Positions 22,148-32,647 of a stretch of 64,000 nucleotides of DNA are shown here, in pieces. Under the pieces are notes generated by a model. That model was not told the origin of the DNA, did no database searches, and saw nothing but the letters and a program-made list of their open reading frames with translations. Made by a program: the position numbers and the translations under genes. The stretch is from Alloascoidea africana (taxonomy: Eukaryota > Ascomycota > Alloascoideomycetes > Alloascoideales > Alloascoideaceae). How positions within the stretch are numbered: position 1 is the stretch's first letter; the number at the start of each line of letters is the position of its first letter. The stretch is from assembly GCA_030581615.1 (NCBI GenBank), contig JAKTTT010000001.1, positions 434,001 to 498,000 on the forward strand, written 5' to 3'.

Positions 22148-22177
22148 CAGTCCTCTAGTCTCGCGACTAGAGGACTG
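22148..22177. repeat. Hairpin, 13-bp arms, 4-nt loop
   Basis: Arms CAGTCCTCTAGTC and GACTAGAGGACTG flank TCGC with no mismatch. It directly follows an AGTTCTC tandem repeat. Confidence 0.9.
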
Positions 22178-22694
22178 TCCTAGAGTGCTCTGCCCCCCAC
22201 GGCCAGAAGCGAAAAGTCTGGGGAAGCCAACCGTTTCTTTTTTTAGGCAACTCGGCCGTTTTCAGTTTTCAGTTTTCTTTTTTTCGTGCTTGTCTTTTCT
22301 TTTTTTCCCCACATTGCACTTTCTCTGCTCGAAATATTGCTCCCAATAACAACTCTGGTGGCTCTCTCTATTGTGTTCTGCTCTTGTTCTCGTTCTCGTT
22401 CTAGTGCCTGTGCTTTTGCTTTTGCTTCTGCTTTTGCGACTCTGCTGCCCGTCTCGCAAGAAAACTCCCGTGCCCGGCCAGAAAAAGCCTCAGATCGCCC
22501 GCGGCTATTCGCGCGCTGATTGGCGGCCCCTGCTAAAAAAACGCTTTCGCGCTGCCCGCTTCGGGCGATTTATCCGCACCCCACCAGCATCATCGGGTCC
22601 CGCAGCACACCGGGTCCCGCCCCGGTTGGCGACTCCCGGTCCCCGGTCCCCGCCGGTCCCATGGCGCTACTCATGTTGTGGGTCCCCCATCCCA

Positions 22695-22700
22695 TATAAA
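22695..22700 (+). promoter_or_regulatory. GDH2 TATA box
   Basis: TATAAA in the context CCCATATAAAAGCC, about 150 bp upstream of the GDH2 start codon, followed by a pyrimidine-rich leader. Confidence 0.6.
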
Positions 22701-22847
22701 AGCCGCTAGCGTCCTGCTCTTTTCCTCTTCTCGCCACTTGTTCTCTCCCATCCCGTCTTAGCACCGTCTTCAATTGATATCCCCAAAGCTCTGACTAGCC
22801 TTCTTGGAAACACTATCCCCTTTCCCTCAAAAATCTACTCTATCAAC

Positions 22848-25800
22848 ATGGTCAGCATTGCCAGAAACGTCCCTGCCGCTGCGGGATACGTACCTTCTCC
22901 CTTTGCCGGTAAAGATGCTCAATTGGAAGCTGTCCAGGACGAAATTGACCGTAATGGCTTTATCCCAGAGAACTTGATCGAATTGGAAACAAAGGTATCT
23001 ACTATATCTCAACATTTTAATCCTATTTATTGGCTTGGAATGCTAACCCCCCTCCCCATCTCTACATCTAGTGGTTCTACGAAAACTTGGGAATCGACGA
23101 TGTCTACTTTGCAAAAGAATCCGTTAGCAACATTGTTGGCCATATCCATTCCCTCTATGCCGCAAAACTCGCTGCCTTCTCCAAAAACGATGGAAGCCTC
23201 CAGATCAGACTCGATCGGGAAACTGATGATCACGCCGTTTACATTGACACCTCATTGCCCGGTGTATCCAACCTAGATGGCCCGAACTACGAAAAACGTA
23301 TTGAAACAAGGTATATTGATCCTTCCAACAACAAACAGGCTTACCGGGTTGAAACTTTCAGATCCCCGGCCTCAACAAAACCCCCATCCGCAGCCGCCGC
23401 GGCTGCTGTTGCTGCTGCTGATGCTGCAAACGGCTCCTCTGAAAATGGCCTCTCCATCGAGGAAGAAAGACTTAGACTCTACTTTGTTTACAAAACTGAA
23501 TTCCTCAACAGTTCCGTCGCAGAAGACGAAACTGACCTGTCCAAGATCTCCGACAAGGTCTTTTGGGAAACTTCGACCGACAATACAAAGCAGATCTTCC
23601 AATCCATAATCTCCAAAGCTGTTCGTAGAACCGGTCCCGTCATCGAGTACTACGATGTGGAAAATACCCGAGAAAAACGCGTAATTATTGCATATCGCCA
23701 AGGATCAACTTCCCACTATTTTTCTGCATTGAGCGATCTGTACCACTACTACGGTCTCACCTCAACAAGAAAATACGTTGAACAATTCTCAAATGGTATC
23801 ACCGTCATCTCAATCTACCTTGTCCCATCCCCCCACAAACCAACAGGGAAGGGCAAGAAATTGTACTCCTACCCTCCAATCGAACATTCGATCCACCAGG
23901 TTATCAAAGAGGCTTCACTTTTGTACTGCATTCCAACAAACAAGTTCCAAGATCGCTTTGCCAACGGCGAATTGTCCCTTCAAGAAGCAATCTATGCACA
24001 CTCCGTTTCCATCTTTGTTGTCCATTTCTTAAACAGATTGGGATCAGAATACGCTTCAATAGCCGCTATTCTAAACTCGGAAAACTCAGAACACCAAGAG
24101 ATCTTGGAAAACTTGAAAAAACGTTTACGTTCCGAAACTTTTACCAGTGATTACATTCACGATTTGGTGAATGAGCAAATCGATGCTGTCATCCAACTCT
24201 ACCTACATTTTGCAAATACTCATTATATCCAGTCAAGTTTTGAAAACCGTGATGAATTCTTGCCAACCTTGTCTTACCAAAGACTTCAAACCGGTGCTCC
24301 TGTAACCAGTGACGATGGAATTTCCAAAATCATCAAGAAAAACGTTACAAATGAACATCAGGCCCTTGTTCTTGATGCCATTCTCCTGTTCAACAAGCAC
24401 GTTTTGAAGACAAATTTTTACACCCCAACAAAAGTTGCAATCAGTTTTAGACTTGATCCCTCATTCTTGCCATCTTCCGAATATCCACAACCTTTGTACG
24501 GAATGTTTTTGGTGGTTGGACAAGAGTTTAGAGGATTCCATCTTCGATTCAGGGATATTGCACGTGGAGGAATTAGACTTGTCAAGAGCCGAAATCTCGA
24601 GGCCTATTCAATCAACACAAGGTCAATTTTTGATGAAAACTATGGATTGGCAAACACCCAACAACGCAAAAATAAAGATATCCCTGAAGGTGGTTCCAAA
24701 GGTGTTGTTTTACTGGATTATGATGCACAAGACAAGGCTGTTATTGCATTCCAAAAATATATCGACTCGCTTCTAGACCTGTTGCTACCAGGTGATTCTC
24801 CTGGAATCAAGGACAAGATTGTTGATAGACACGGCAAACCCGAGATTTTGTTCATGGGACCCGATGAGAACACTGCAGGTCTTGTTGATTGGGCAACTCT
24901 GCATGCCAAGAAGCGCGGCGCTCCATTCTGGAAATCCTTCTTCACAGGTAAAAGCCCCAAACTTGGAGGTATCCCCCATGATGAATACGGAATGACAACT
25001 CTATCTGTAAGAGAATACGTCAAGGGAATTTATAGAAAATTGAATTTGCAAGAGGAACAAATCACAAAGGTTCAAACCGGTGGACCCGATGGTGATTTGG
25101 GCTCTAATGAAATTTTGCGATCTAAAGAAAAATACCTTGCGATTGTCGATGGAAGTGGTGTTCTTTTCGATCCTGTTGGAATAAATCGTGAGGAATTGAT
25201 CCGTCTAGCGCGCAAAAGAGTCATGATTTCAGAATTTGACGTTAAAAAATTGAGCCCCAAGGGTTACCGAGTCTTGGTTGATGAGAAGAATGTGACTTTG
25301 CCCAGCGGTGAACTTGTTGCCAATGGAACTGTTTTCAGAAATGGATTCCATTTGAGACAATCCGGACAAACGATTTTGGTTCCATGTGGTGGTCGTCCAG
25401 CCGCAATTGACATTAACAATGTTGAAAAGTTGATTGATAAGGAAACTGGTAAATGTGTTATTCCATACATTGTTGAAGGTGCAAATCTTTTCATCACGCA
25501 ACCTGCAAAACTCCGACTTGAAAAAGCCGGTGCCATCCTGTATAAAGATGCAAGTTCAAACAAGGGTGGTGTTACATCCTCATCTTTGGAAGTTTTGGCA
25601 TCTTTGGCATTTGATGATGCTGGACATTTGGAACACATGAGTGTTAAGGAAGACGGTACGGTTCCCGAATTTTACAAAAACTATGTTAAAGAGGTTCAAA
25701 CAATTATCCAAAGAAATGCTAGATTTGAATTTGAGGCTATTTGGAAAGAGCATGAATTGACAGGGAAACCCAGATCCATCATCTCTGATGAATTATCATA

Positions 25801-26074
25801 TGCTATCAACGATCTAACGGAAGAACTATCAAATTCAAACCTATGGGAAGACGTTGAGTTCCGAAATGCAATTTTGAAAGAGGCATTACCCCAATTATTA
25901 CTTGAAAAAATCGGTTTACCAACAATCATCAACAAAGTTCCAATTGCCTATCTCAAGGCTATATTTGGAACTTTCTTGGCAGGTCGATTTATCTATAGTA
26001 AAGGAGTTAATCCTGGTCAATTTGCCTTTTTTGAATTTATGATTGAGAAGAGAAGAACCATTGAGACGATATGA
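22848..26074 (+). CDS. GDH2: NAD-dependent glutamate dehydrogenase (large fungal type)
   Basis: Exon 1 is 22848-22994 (49 codons) and exon 2 is 23072-26074, joined over a 77-nt intron (GTATCT donor, GCTAAC branch, CTAG acceptor). The protein is about 1049 aa against 1092 in S. cerevisiae. Family motifs run in order: RDIARGGIRLVKS, PEGGSKGVVLLDY with the catalytic lysine region, GPDENT, TGGPDGDLGSNEI for nucleotide binding, and EGANLFITQPAR-like EGANLFITQPAK. It oxidises glutamate to 2-oxoglutarate and ammonia with NAD, the main route when glutamate is a nitrogen or carbon source. An alanine-rich insert (around residues 155-170) is unusual but short. Conserved segments are present throughout and the gene looks intact. 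The promoter has a clear TATA box, in keeping with a regulated gene. Confidence 0.95.
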
Positions 26075-27107
26075 TGATGATCATGAGGATGGGGATGAGG
26101 ATGAGGATGGATTGATATGATACAAATTATACACATACACATATATATATTGAAGAGTTTATGTAGTTGAACATCGAAGAAGAAGTAATTTAACTGAAAA
26201 AGTTTTTTAAAAACAAAAACAAAAAAATAAAGAACATTAAATCCTCTCGATCTTTCTATTTCTAGATCCTTAGAGCAAGTAACACCTACGAAAGACATCT
26301 ATCCCAATACGGAAACAGTGCATATCGGTGCATATACAAAGGAAACCATCACGTGTTTCACGTGACATCGTCTTTTATACACCCATACACTCGATTATTC
26401 CCCATACTAAAATCTACATTACATTTTTTTGATCTAAAAGACTTTAAGGCGGGTAACGGCCAACTCAAAAGTTTCGTAGGTGTTACTTGCTCTCCCTGAC
26501 CAAAAAACAATTCAAGATTTATACTTTTAACGATAACCATAAATCCTCTTTTCTAGATCTTTCTATTTCTAGATCTTTCTTTTTATTTTGGACTCTCAAC
26601 TTTACTACGGGGGAAAAAATCGCGGATGGTTCTCAAAACTTTGAAACTTTGCTGCATGTGTCTCCGAATACGGCAATTTCTTCACATGCAACCCAGGCTT
26701 GGCATTGGGAAAGTTGTGAAGAAGGTGTAAAAAGCAACAGCAATTGACTGATCGATCAATTGATAATTATTAGTATTAGTATTATTATTATTGTTTATTA
26801 ATAGTCAGATAACTAGTAATAATAACAATAATATGCGGCTATATTTGCCTTTGCTACCCTTTTTTTATTCTTTTGTCGTCTCGCTTTTTTTTTTACCTTT
26901 CCAGATCTACACTTTAGTCCCCAGTACTATCAAAAACCAAGCAGTCTATCATTATCCCACATATCCAGCTTGAGTTTTGCATCACACACACACTCTCTCT
27001 CTCTTACTCTAACGCTCTAAAATCCAACTATTACTACTCCCTATCACCTGCTTTTATCTGACCTCTCGTTTTCTGGGGAACAGGCATGCCGTAATCATTT
27101 GTTCGTC
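26075..27107. other. Intergenic between GDH2 and LRG1, with fold-back element
   Basis: About 1 kb. It carries the inverted-repeat element described separately (26238-26575), then AT-rich DNA with TAATAAT repeats near 26760-26830 and a CT-rich leader before LRG1. No gene is seen. Confidence 0.5.
26238..26575. repeat. Small fold-back element: 22-bp inverted repeats inside direct repeats
   Basis: A perfect 22-bp inverted repeat pairs 26272-26293 with 26472-26493, separated by 178 bp. Outside it, a direct repeat occurs at 26238-26268 and 26540-26575. Each copy consists of TAAATCCTCT, a variable 1- or 6-nt spacer, and the 20-bp unit GATCTTTCTATTTCTAGATC. The enclosed DNA holds two CACGTG sites (26350-26355 and 26359-26364) and no ORF. 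It resembles a MITE-sized remnant or a regulatory inverted duplication. No clear target-site duplication touches the inverted repeats. Confidence 0.75.
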
Positions 27108-30100
27108 ATGACAGATACCCCTAATCTATCTTCACCAACTTGTACCGCCCATCAAGGTCAACACAAATACCATAACACTAATAATAACTCGATAAACGAA
27201 TCTTTAAAAGTTTGCCAACATGTGAACCTCTCCACAAATGAAGATGTCGATGATATCGATGATGATGAACCTCGTCGAACCCAACTTGTAAACCCTTCTT
27301 CTTCCTTGTCATGCGGAACATCGCCGACATTGGAATCCTCCCAATCCAGTCCCACCCGTGTTGATTATTTACCCCGTAATCGACCTTCGATCGCATACAA
27401 AGCGAAAAGTGACCATTTCCATTTCGAACGACGACAACAGGAACACAAATCCAATAATCAAAAAAACCACCGATCATTATCAAGACAAAAATCATCAAGG
27501 GGAAGACTTGAAAGACGAACATTTCTAAAATCAGATTATGGTATGTATAAATCACCTCCTGGAATGTCTTTTCTGTTTTCTCCCTACTCCTACTCCTCCT
27601 CCTCTTGTATCATGGGAACCCATGTTTTTTTTTTTTTTTTGACGTCTACAGCTACTAATGCGCGCGCTTGTCTCCTCTCACAGATCTCCCAATGAAACAA
27701 CAGCAACAGACCCGATCACGATCACGATCACGATCTACCGATTGGCTCACGCTTATCCCTCCAATGCCCACGGGTCCCGTTTCCGAACAAAAATCTTATT
27801 CTCTTTATATGCCCTTGAGTAATCAATTCTTGTCGATGGAAACCACCGATACAAATGTAAATGCAAACGCAAACGCTAACTCGAACACTGATACAGCAGC
27901 AGCAGCAGCAAAAAGCGAAAATGCAAATACAAATTCTCATCGTATCAGACCCATCTCCTCACCTTCCAATTTCCGACATTTGAATCATGAACATAGGGGA
28001 ACGATAACCAGGTCATTTGTAAATGGGGAACCTGTTTCATTGGACACCCGAACCAAGAAAAAAGAACTTCGAATCTGTAAAGCATGTGGAAACCCAATAT
28101 CAAACAAATTTGTCCGTGCTTTGGACAACATCTATCATCTCGAATGTTTCAAATGTCATGATTGTGGTGAACCCTGTTCAGCTCGTTTTTTCCCCCTTGA
28201 TATCCCCATGAAGAAGGATAAAATTCGTACAACAATTGAGGTCCCACTTTGTGAATATCATTATTTCAAACGACTCGATCTAATTTGTCATTCGTGTAAT
28301 TCTGCAATTAGAGGTCCTTACATAATCGCAGTGGGACAAAAATACCATTTGGATCATTTTACATGTTCGATTTGTCCAAATGTCTTCCAATCAAACGAGA
28401 GTTTTTACGAACATGAATCACAAATTTTTTGTAGATATCATTATTCAACTCTTCATGCTTCACGATGTGAAGGTTGTAATTGCTCGATTCTTAAACAATA
28501 CGTTGAGGTTTATAGAGGTGGGAAATTGCAAACTTGGCATCCTGAATGTTATATGGTCCACAAATTTTGGAACGTTTGTGTAAGTTGGAATAACGTTGGG
28601 TTAAAAGATCAAATTGAAATTGAAAACGAAAACTTGGAAACTTTGACGACTCCAAGTGCTCTTTTCAAAGTTGAAAACCGGATGGAAAAGACAACAGGCG
28701 CAATTTGGATATCTCTATTTGCATTTGAAGAATCTTCGGCTGCATGCATTTCGGACATGCTACAGTACGCATCCGTCGGCGGCAACTTTAAACCTGGATT
28801 GGTAGCCACTGCATTGTTGGTTTTGAGGATAGAGTGTTTGTTCAATGCAATTGATGGTTTAAAGATCCCCCAGCTCTATCGTAAAACAACAACTGTTGGG
28901 GACATTGATGGTGAAGAGCAGTTTGGGTTTGAGTTTTCCCGGGAAAATAATGCAAGTTATTCGGTTATTGGTAAAGAGCCCTGGAATTTGTCTGATAAAC
29001 TGTTTACCTATCTTTCTTTACTTCGGAAAAATAGAGTATCTTCTTCACATGGCAAATCATCTGAGGACAAAACAACATCATCATCATCATTAACCACAAC
29101 CTCTTTTGAAATATCAAGAGAATTGTTAACTGCAATTACTGGTCTTGCACATTATCTCAAAGAGATGATCCGTATAGGATTACAAAACTCTCTCGAATTG
29201 AATAAAGAACAAAAATCAACAGCGCCTCTTCGCAGGTTCCTCACAGGAGTGAACAAATACAAACAGACTCCTCGTGATCCCTTCACAGCAATAGTGAATG
29301 TTAAACCTACTTCCGATCTTTGTGTCCATTGTTCAAAAAGTATTGAAGATGCCTGTGTTAAATACACGACAAATGGACAAAGATGGCATACTGAATGTTT
29401 TAAATGTTCAATTTGTGAAAAACAGATATTATGCCATGAACAAATCAGCAAATGTGTGTTTGATCCTGGATCTTCCAAAGTTTTGTGTCCTGATTGTGGT
29501 ATACCGTTTCCTCATGCCGAAACCGGTTTTGAAAACGTTAGTTATTTAGCACAGATTTTACACCTTTTGAAAATTGGATTGATCAGGTCAAAATTGGCAG
29601 ATATGGTTACTGTTCTGCAAGAATCGAAAAACCTTACAACCACCACTGATAATATTGAACAGAATAGGAAACAAGTCTCTACCAAGGATTCTGGCAATCT
29701 TCAAGAAGAAGAAGAAGAAGAAGAACTTGAAAAGACGGTTGATGAGTTAACGAATAAGCATTTGCTCAAAGATGCTACTGGAAAAGATCAAAGTTTCAAA
29801 AATAAATTTAGGGATCGTCATCATCATCACCATGAAGGAAGTAGACTTGGTAGAACCACCCATTTACTGAAAAAGGAAAAATCACTGACTTTGGATGACA
29901 TCCCACGGATCGTTGCAGATGAACAAGCCAGAGAACAACGTCCAAATGCTTTCAGACATCAGAAACAGAATTTTGTAGCCTATCCTGAACGAAGAACAAT
30001 TCGTGCTCGGCCCACGGCTGGTAACAATTCTTTAGAACCTGACTCTTTACAAATGTCTAATCTGAAAACTTTTGCAGATTTGTCAAATGAAGAACTTTTC

Positions 30101-31291
30101 ATTCTTAAACATGTTGCAGTTTATATGATTAAGGAATACCTTGATAGTACCACCTTTACATTGGATCAATTGTTACAGACAATCCCAACACGGAAACAGT
30201 TATCTTTTTGGTCCAAAATTGCACGGTTATTTGTGGATCGTTCCAAAACTCCAAATTCAGCTTCAAGTTCTGGAGCCAAAGGTCCTATATTTGGTGCACC
30301 TATTGAAGAAATAACCAGGAATTATGGTGCGCTGGCAGCACTTGGAGTAGGCAATAGAACTCTCCGAATTCCTGCATTTGTTAAGAATTTGATTGGCACA
30401 CTTCAAAAGAAAAACATGTCCGAGGAAGGAGTTTTCCGGAAAAATGGCAATATTAAACAACTTCGAAAATTGACCGATATGGCAAATCAAAACCCAACTA
30501 AGGAACTCGATTTTTCAAAAGAAAATGCAATACAACTTTCAGCATTGTTGAAAAAATGGCTTAGGGAATTGCCAACTCCATTGATGACTTTTGAACTATA
30601 CGATTTGTGGATCCAAACACAAAGAGTTGAAAATTTGGAAGCTAGACTTCATTTAATCCATTTGGTTTACTGCTTGTTACCCTCAACTTCAAGAGACCTG
30701 ATCGAGGTTTTGTTACAATTTTTCAAATGGGCAGCTTCTTTTTCACATATTGATAAGGAAACAGGATCCAAAATGAATTCTCATAATATAAGTACAGTTA
30801 TAACACCAACTGTTTTGTATGGATCCAATAACAGCAGTATCGCAAGCATTGTTGCCAAAGGTGTGTCCACTGAAGAGGTATTGACCTCCACCACTGGAGA
30901 AACCTATTTTTTGGCAATAGAGGTGCTCAATTCATTGATTGAAAACCCTGATTATTATTCCTATGTACCATCGGAATTGTACGAGATTTGCGAGAAAATT
31001 GGGGTTTTCCCAATACAAAATCCAGAATCAGAAAAGAAAAAACATAATCGTCATCTAATGACAAAGGAAATCTTGGCAAAATGTGAAGCTTATTTCAAAT
31101 CTTCGAAAATTGATATTAAGCAATTGCTAGAAACGAGAATTTGTAATAATCAATATCATCCGAATGAAGCTGAAAGCAAGGGTATGGGTCGTTTGATACA
31201 TGATGAAATTGATTCAGAACAGTTGAATACGGTTACACTCAATAAGAATCCATTGGAGAAAATGACGCAAGGTGAGACTGTTATTGAGTGA
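27108..31291 (+). CDS. LRG1: LIM-domain Rho GTPase-activating protein Lrg1
   Basis: Exon 1 is 27108-27540 and exon 2 is 27684-31291. The 143-nt intron has a GTATGT donor, TACTAAT branch and CACAG acceptor, with a T15 tract inside. The protein is about 1346 aa. After a disordered Ser/Asn-rich N-terminus come LIM domains near residues 275 (CKACGNPISNKFVRALDNIY) and 346 (CHSCNSAIRGPY), then a CEGCNCSILKQYVEVY segment and a third LIM near 690 (CVHCSKSIEDACVKY). The RhoGAP domain (about 1010-1236) has the arginine finger in EGVFRKNG and the KKWLRELPTPL motif. LIM plus RhoGAP in this order is typical of Lrg1, which turns off Rho1 and so restrains beta-1,3-glucan synthesis and cell-wall signalling. 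S. cerevisiae Lrg1 is shorter (1017 aa). The in-frame TTG before the ATG was not used as start. Confidence 0.93.
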
Positions 31292-31700
31292 TATTTTATT
31301 TTTTTACTTTTTTTACTTTTCGTACTTTTTTTTTTTCTGTGGGACGGTTTATCTTCTGATTTTTGTATATTATATGGTTTATGTTTTGTTTGTTTAGGCA
31401 ATCTTTTTGTGTTTTCTTTTTCTCTCTTGTTTTTAATGACAAATGGTGATACTTTTAACAAAAATGGTAGTGCTAATCCTAGGGTATACGGGAAACCCAG
31501 ACACGTTTTTAATAGGACAGAAGAATGAGAAATATCAAAAGCTTTAGATCTTCCTGATTTTAGAGGGACCAGATGTACACACTGCGTATATTGCAGACCA
31601 GAATGGAGTTGGCGCTTAACTTTTGGGAAACATCCCAACATTTGCTCTACAGCATAGAGAAGAGTTTACTAGACTAGGGGCATCCCCGGATTCTATAATC
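31292..31700. other. Intergenic between LRG1 and dynactin p25
   Basis: T-rich 3' flank of LRG1 followed by the short upstream region of the p25 gene. No separate gene is seen. Confidence 0.4.
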
Positions 31701-32484
31701 ATGAGCACTTCAAAAAAGCAATTGAAGAATGAATGGCTGGAAACGGTTAGTATAGGCGATGGCGTGCCTTTTCTGACTGAACATCCCCCAGGAAATACTA
31801 ACCCAAGATCTAGGAATCCGGCAACCGGATATCTAGAAACACGACCATCAAGGGACTGAAATACATCGTTTTGGGGGGAAGAGTAAGATTTACAGTGTTT
31901 TATAAGAGCTGACAATTAGAATCTAAAACAATTTTGGAACTAGGCGACCATAGAGCCAGGAGCTACTCTCAGAGGTGATAGGCACAACTCAGATCAAGAT
32001 TCCAAAAAGCCCATCATTTCAATCGGCAGATACTGTTATGTGTCCTCGAACAGTACCGTTTCGCCGCCACATAAATCAGGCAAGGAGTAAGTGCTTTTTG
32101 ATTGCATTTGCTGGCTGATTATAAACATAAAGACTAACTGGGTATGACAGCAGTAAACCCATATTCTCTCCAATTCGAATAGGAGATTACGTGACCATAG
32201 GGAAAAATAGCACGGTTGAGGCCACATCTATAGGTTCCTACACATATATAGGAGATAACGTCACGGTGGGCAGATTTGCAGTGATCCGCGAAGGTGCTGT
32301 CGTCTTGGACGGATCGGTCGTGCCACCGCACTCTGTGATCCCGCCGTTTACCATCGTAAAAGGGAGCCCGGTGACCGTGCAAGAGGATCTCAGCGAGGGC
32401 GCCCCCGATGTGATGGAGCTGTTTTCGAGGAAGAAATACGCTGGAATCGCGGTCGAGATGCCATTTGTGTCCTATCTGGAGTAG
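31701..32484 (+). CDS. Dynactin subunit p25 (DCTN5), four exons
   Basis: Exons are 31701-31745, 31814-31882, 31944-32086 and 32151-32484, with introns of 68, 61 and 64 nt. Donors are GTTAGT, GTAAGA and GTAAGT; branch sites TACTAAC, GCTGAC and GACTAAC precede the acceptors. The spliced protein is 196 aa against 182 for human p25. It reads EWLETESGNRISR, then GGRATIEPGATLRGD, ISIGRYCYVSS, FSPIRIGDYVTIG and TSIGSYTYIGDNVTVG, ending with VVPPHSVIPPFTIVKGSP. These are the left-handed beta-helix hexapeptide repeats and conserved blocks of the p25 family. By family knowledge p25 sits in the dynactin pointed-end complex and helps attach early endosomes to dynein. Only the last exon looks like an ORF by itself, so simple ORF calling would miss most of the gene. 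It ends 163 bp before MID1. Confidence 0.85.
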
Positions 32485-32647
32485 TCCGGAAGTTTCAGCA
32501 CCGACCTTCCGGGAACGCACACTCTTGTATATCTGTCCCAGACAGAAAAAAGTCATTCTCCCAAGTCTTTCTGGATATATCTAAGAGTATCACTCTCGTT
32601 TCTGCTCGCTCCAGCCTTTCCCTCTCCTCTATAGTCTAGCGTCGCCA

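Larger units (their letters stand above)
21037..22847. promoter_or_regulatory. Divergent ISA1/GDH2 intergenic region, GC-rich and hairpin-laden
   Basis: About 1.8 kb. Near ISA1 it has a TCACGTGA site (21211-21218). The middle holds a nested inverted repeat (21521-21571) and two strong hairpins (22100-22128 and 22148-22177). A 19-bp sequence at 21141-21159 recurs inverted at 22132-22150. Near GDH2 it is C/G-rich with a TATAAA (22695-22700) about 150 bp before the ATG. No ORF is convincing. Confidence 0.6.
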
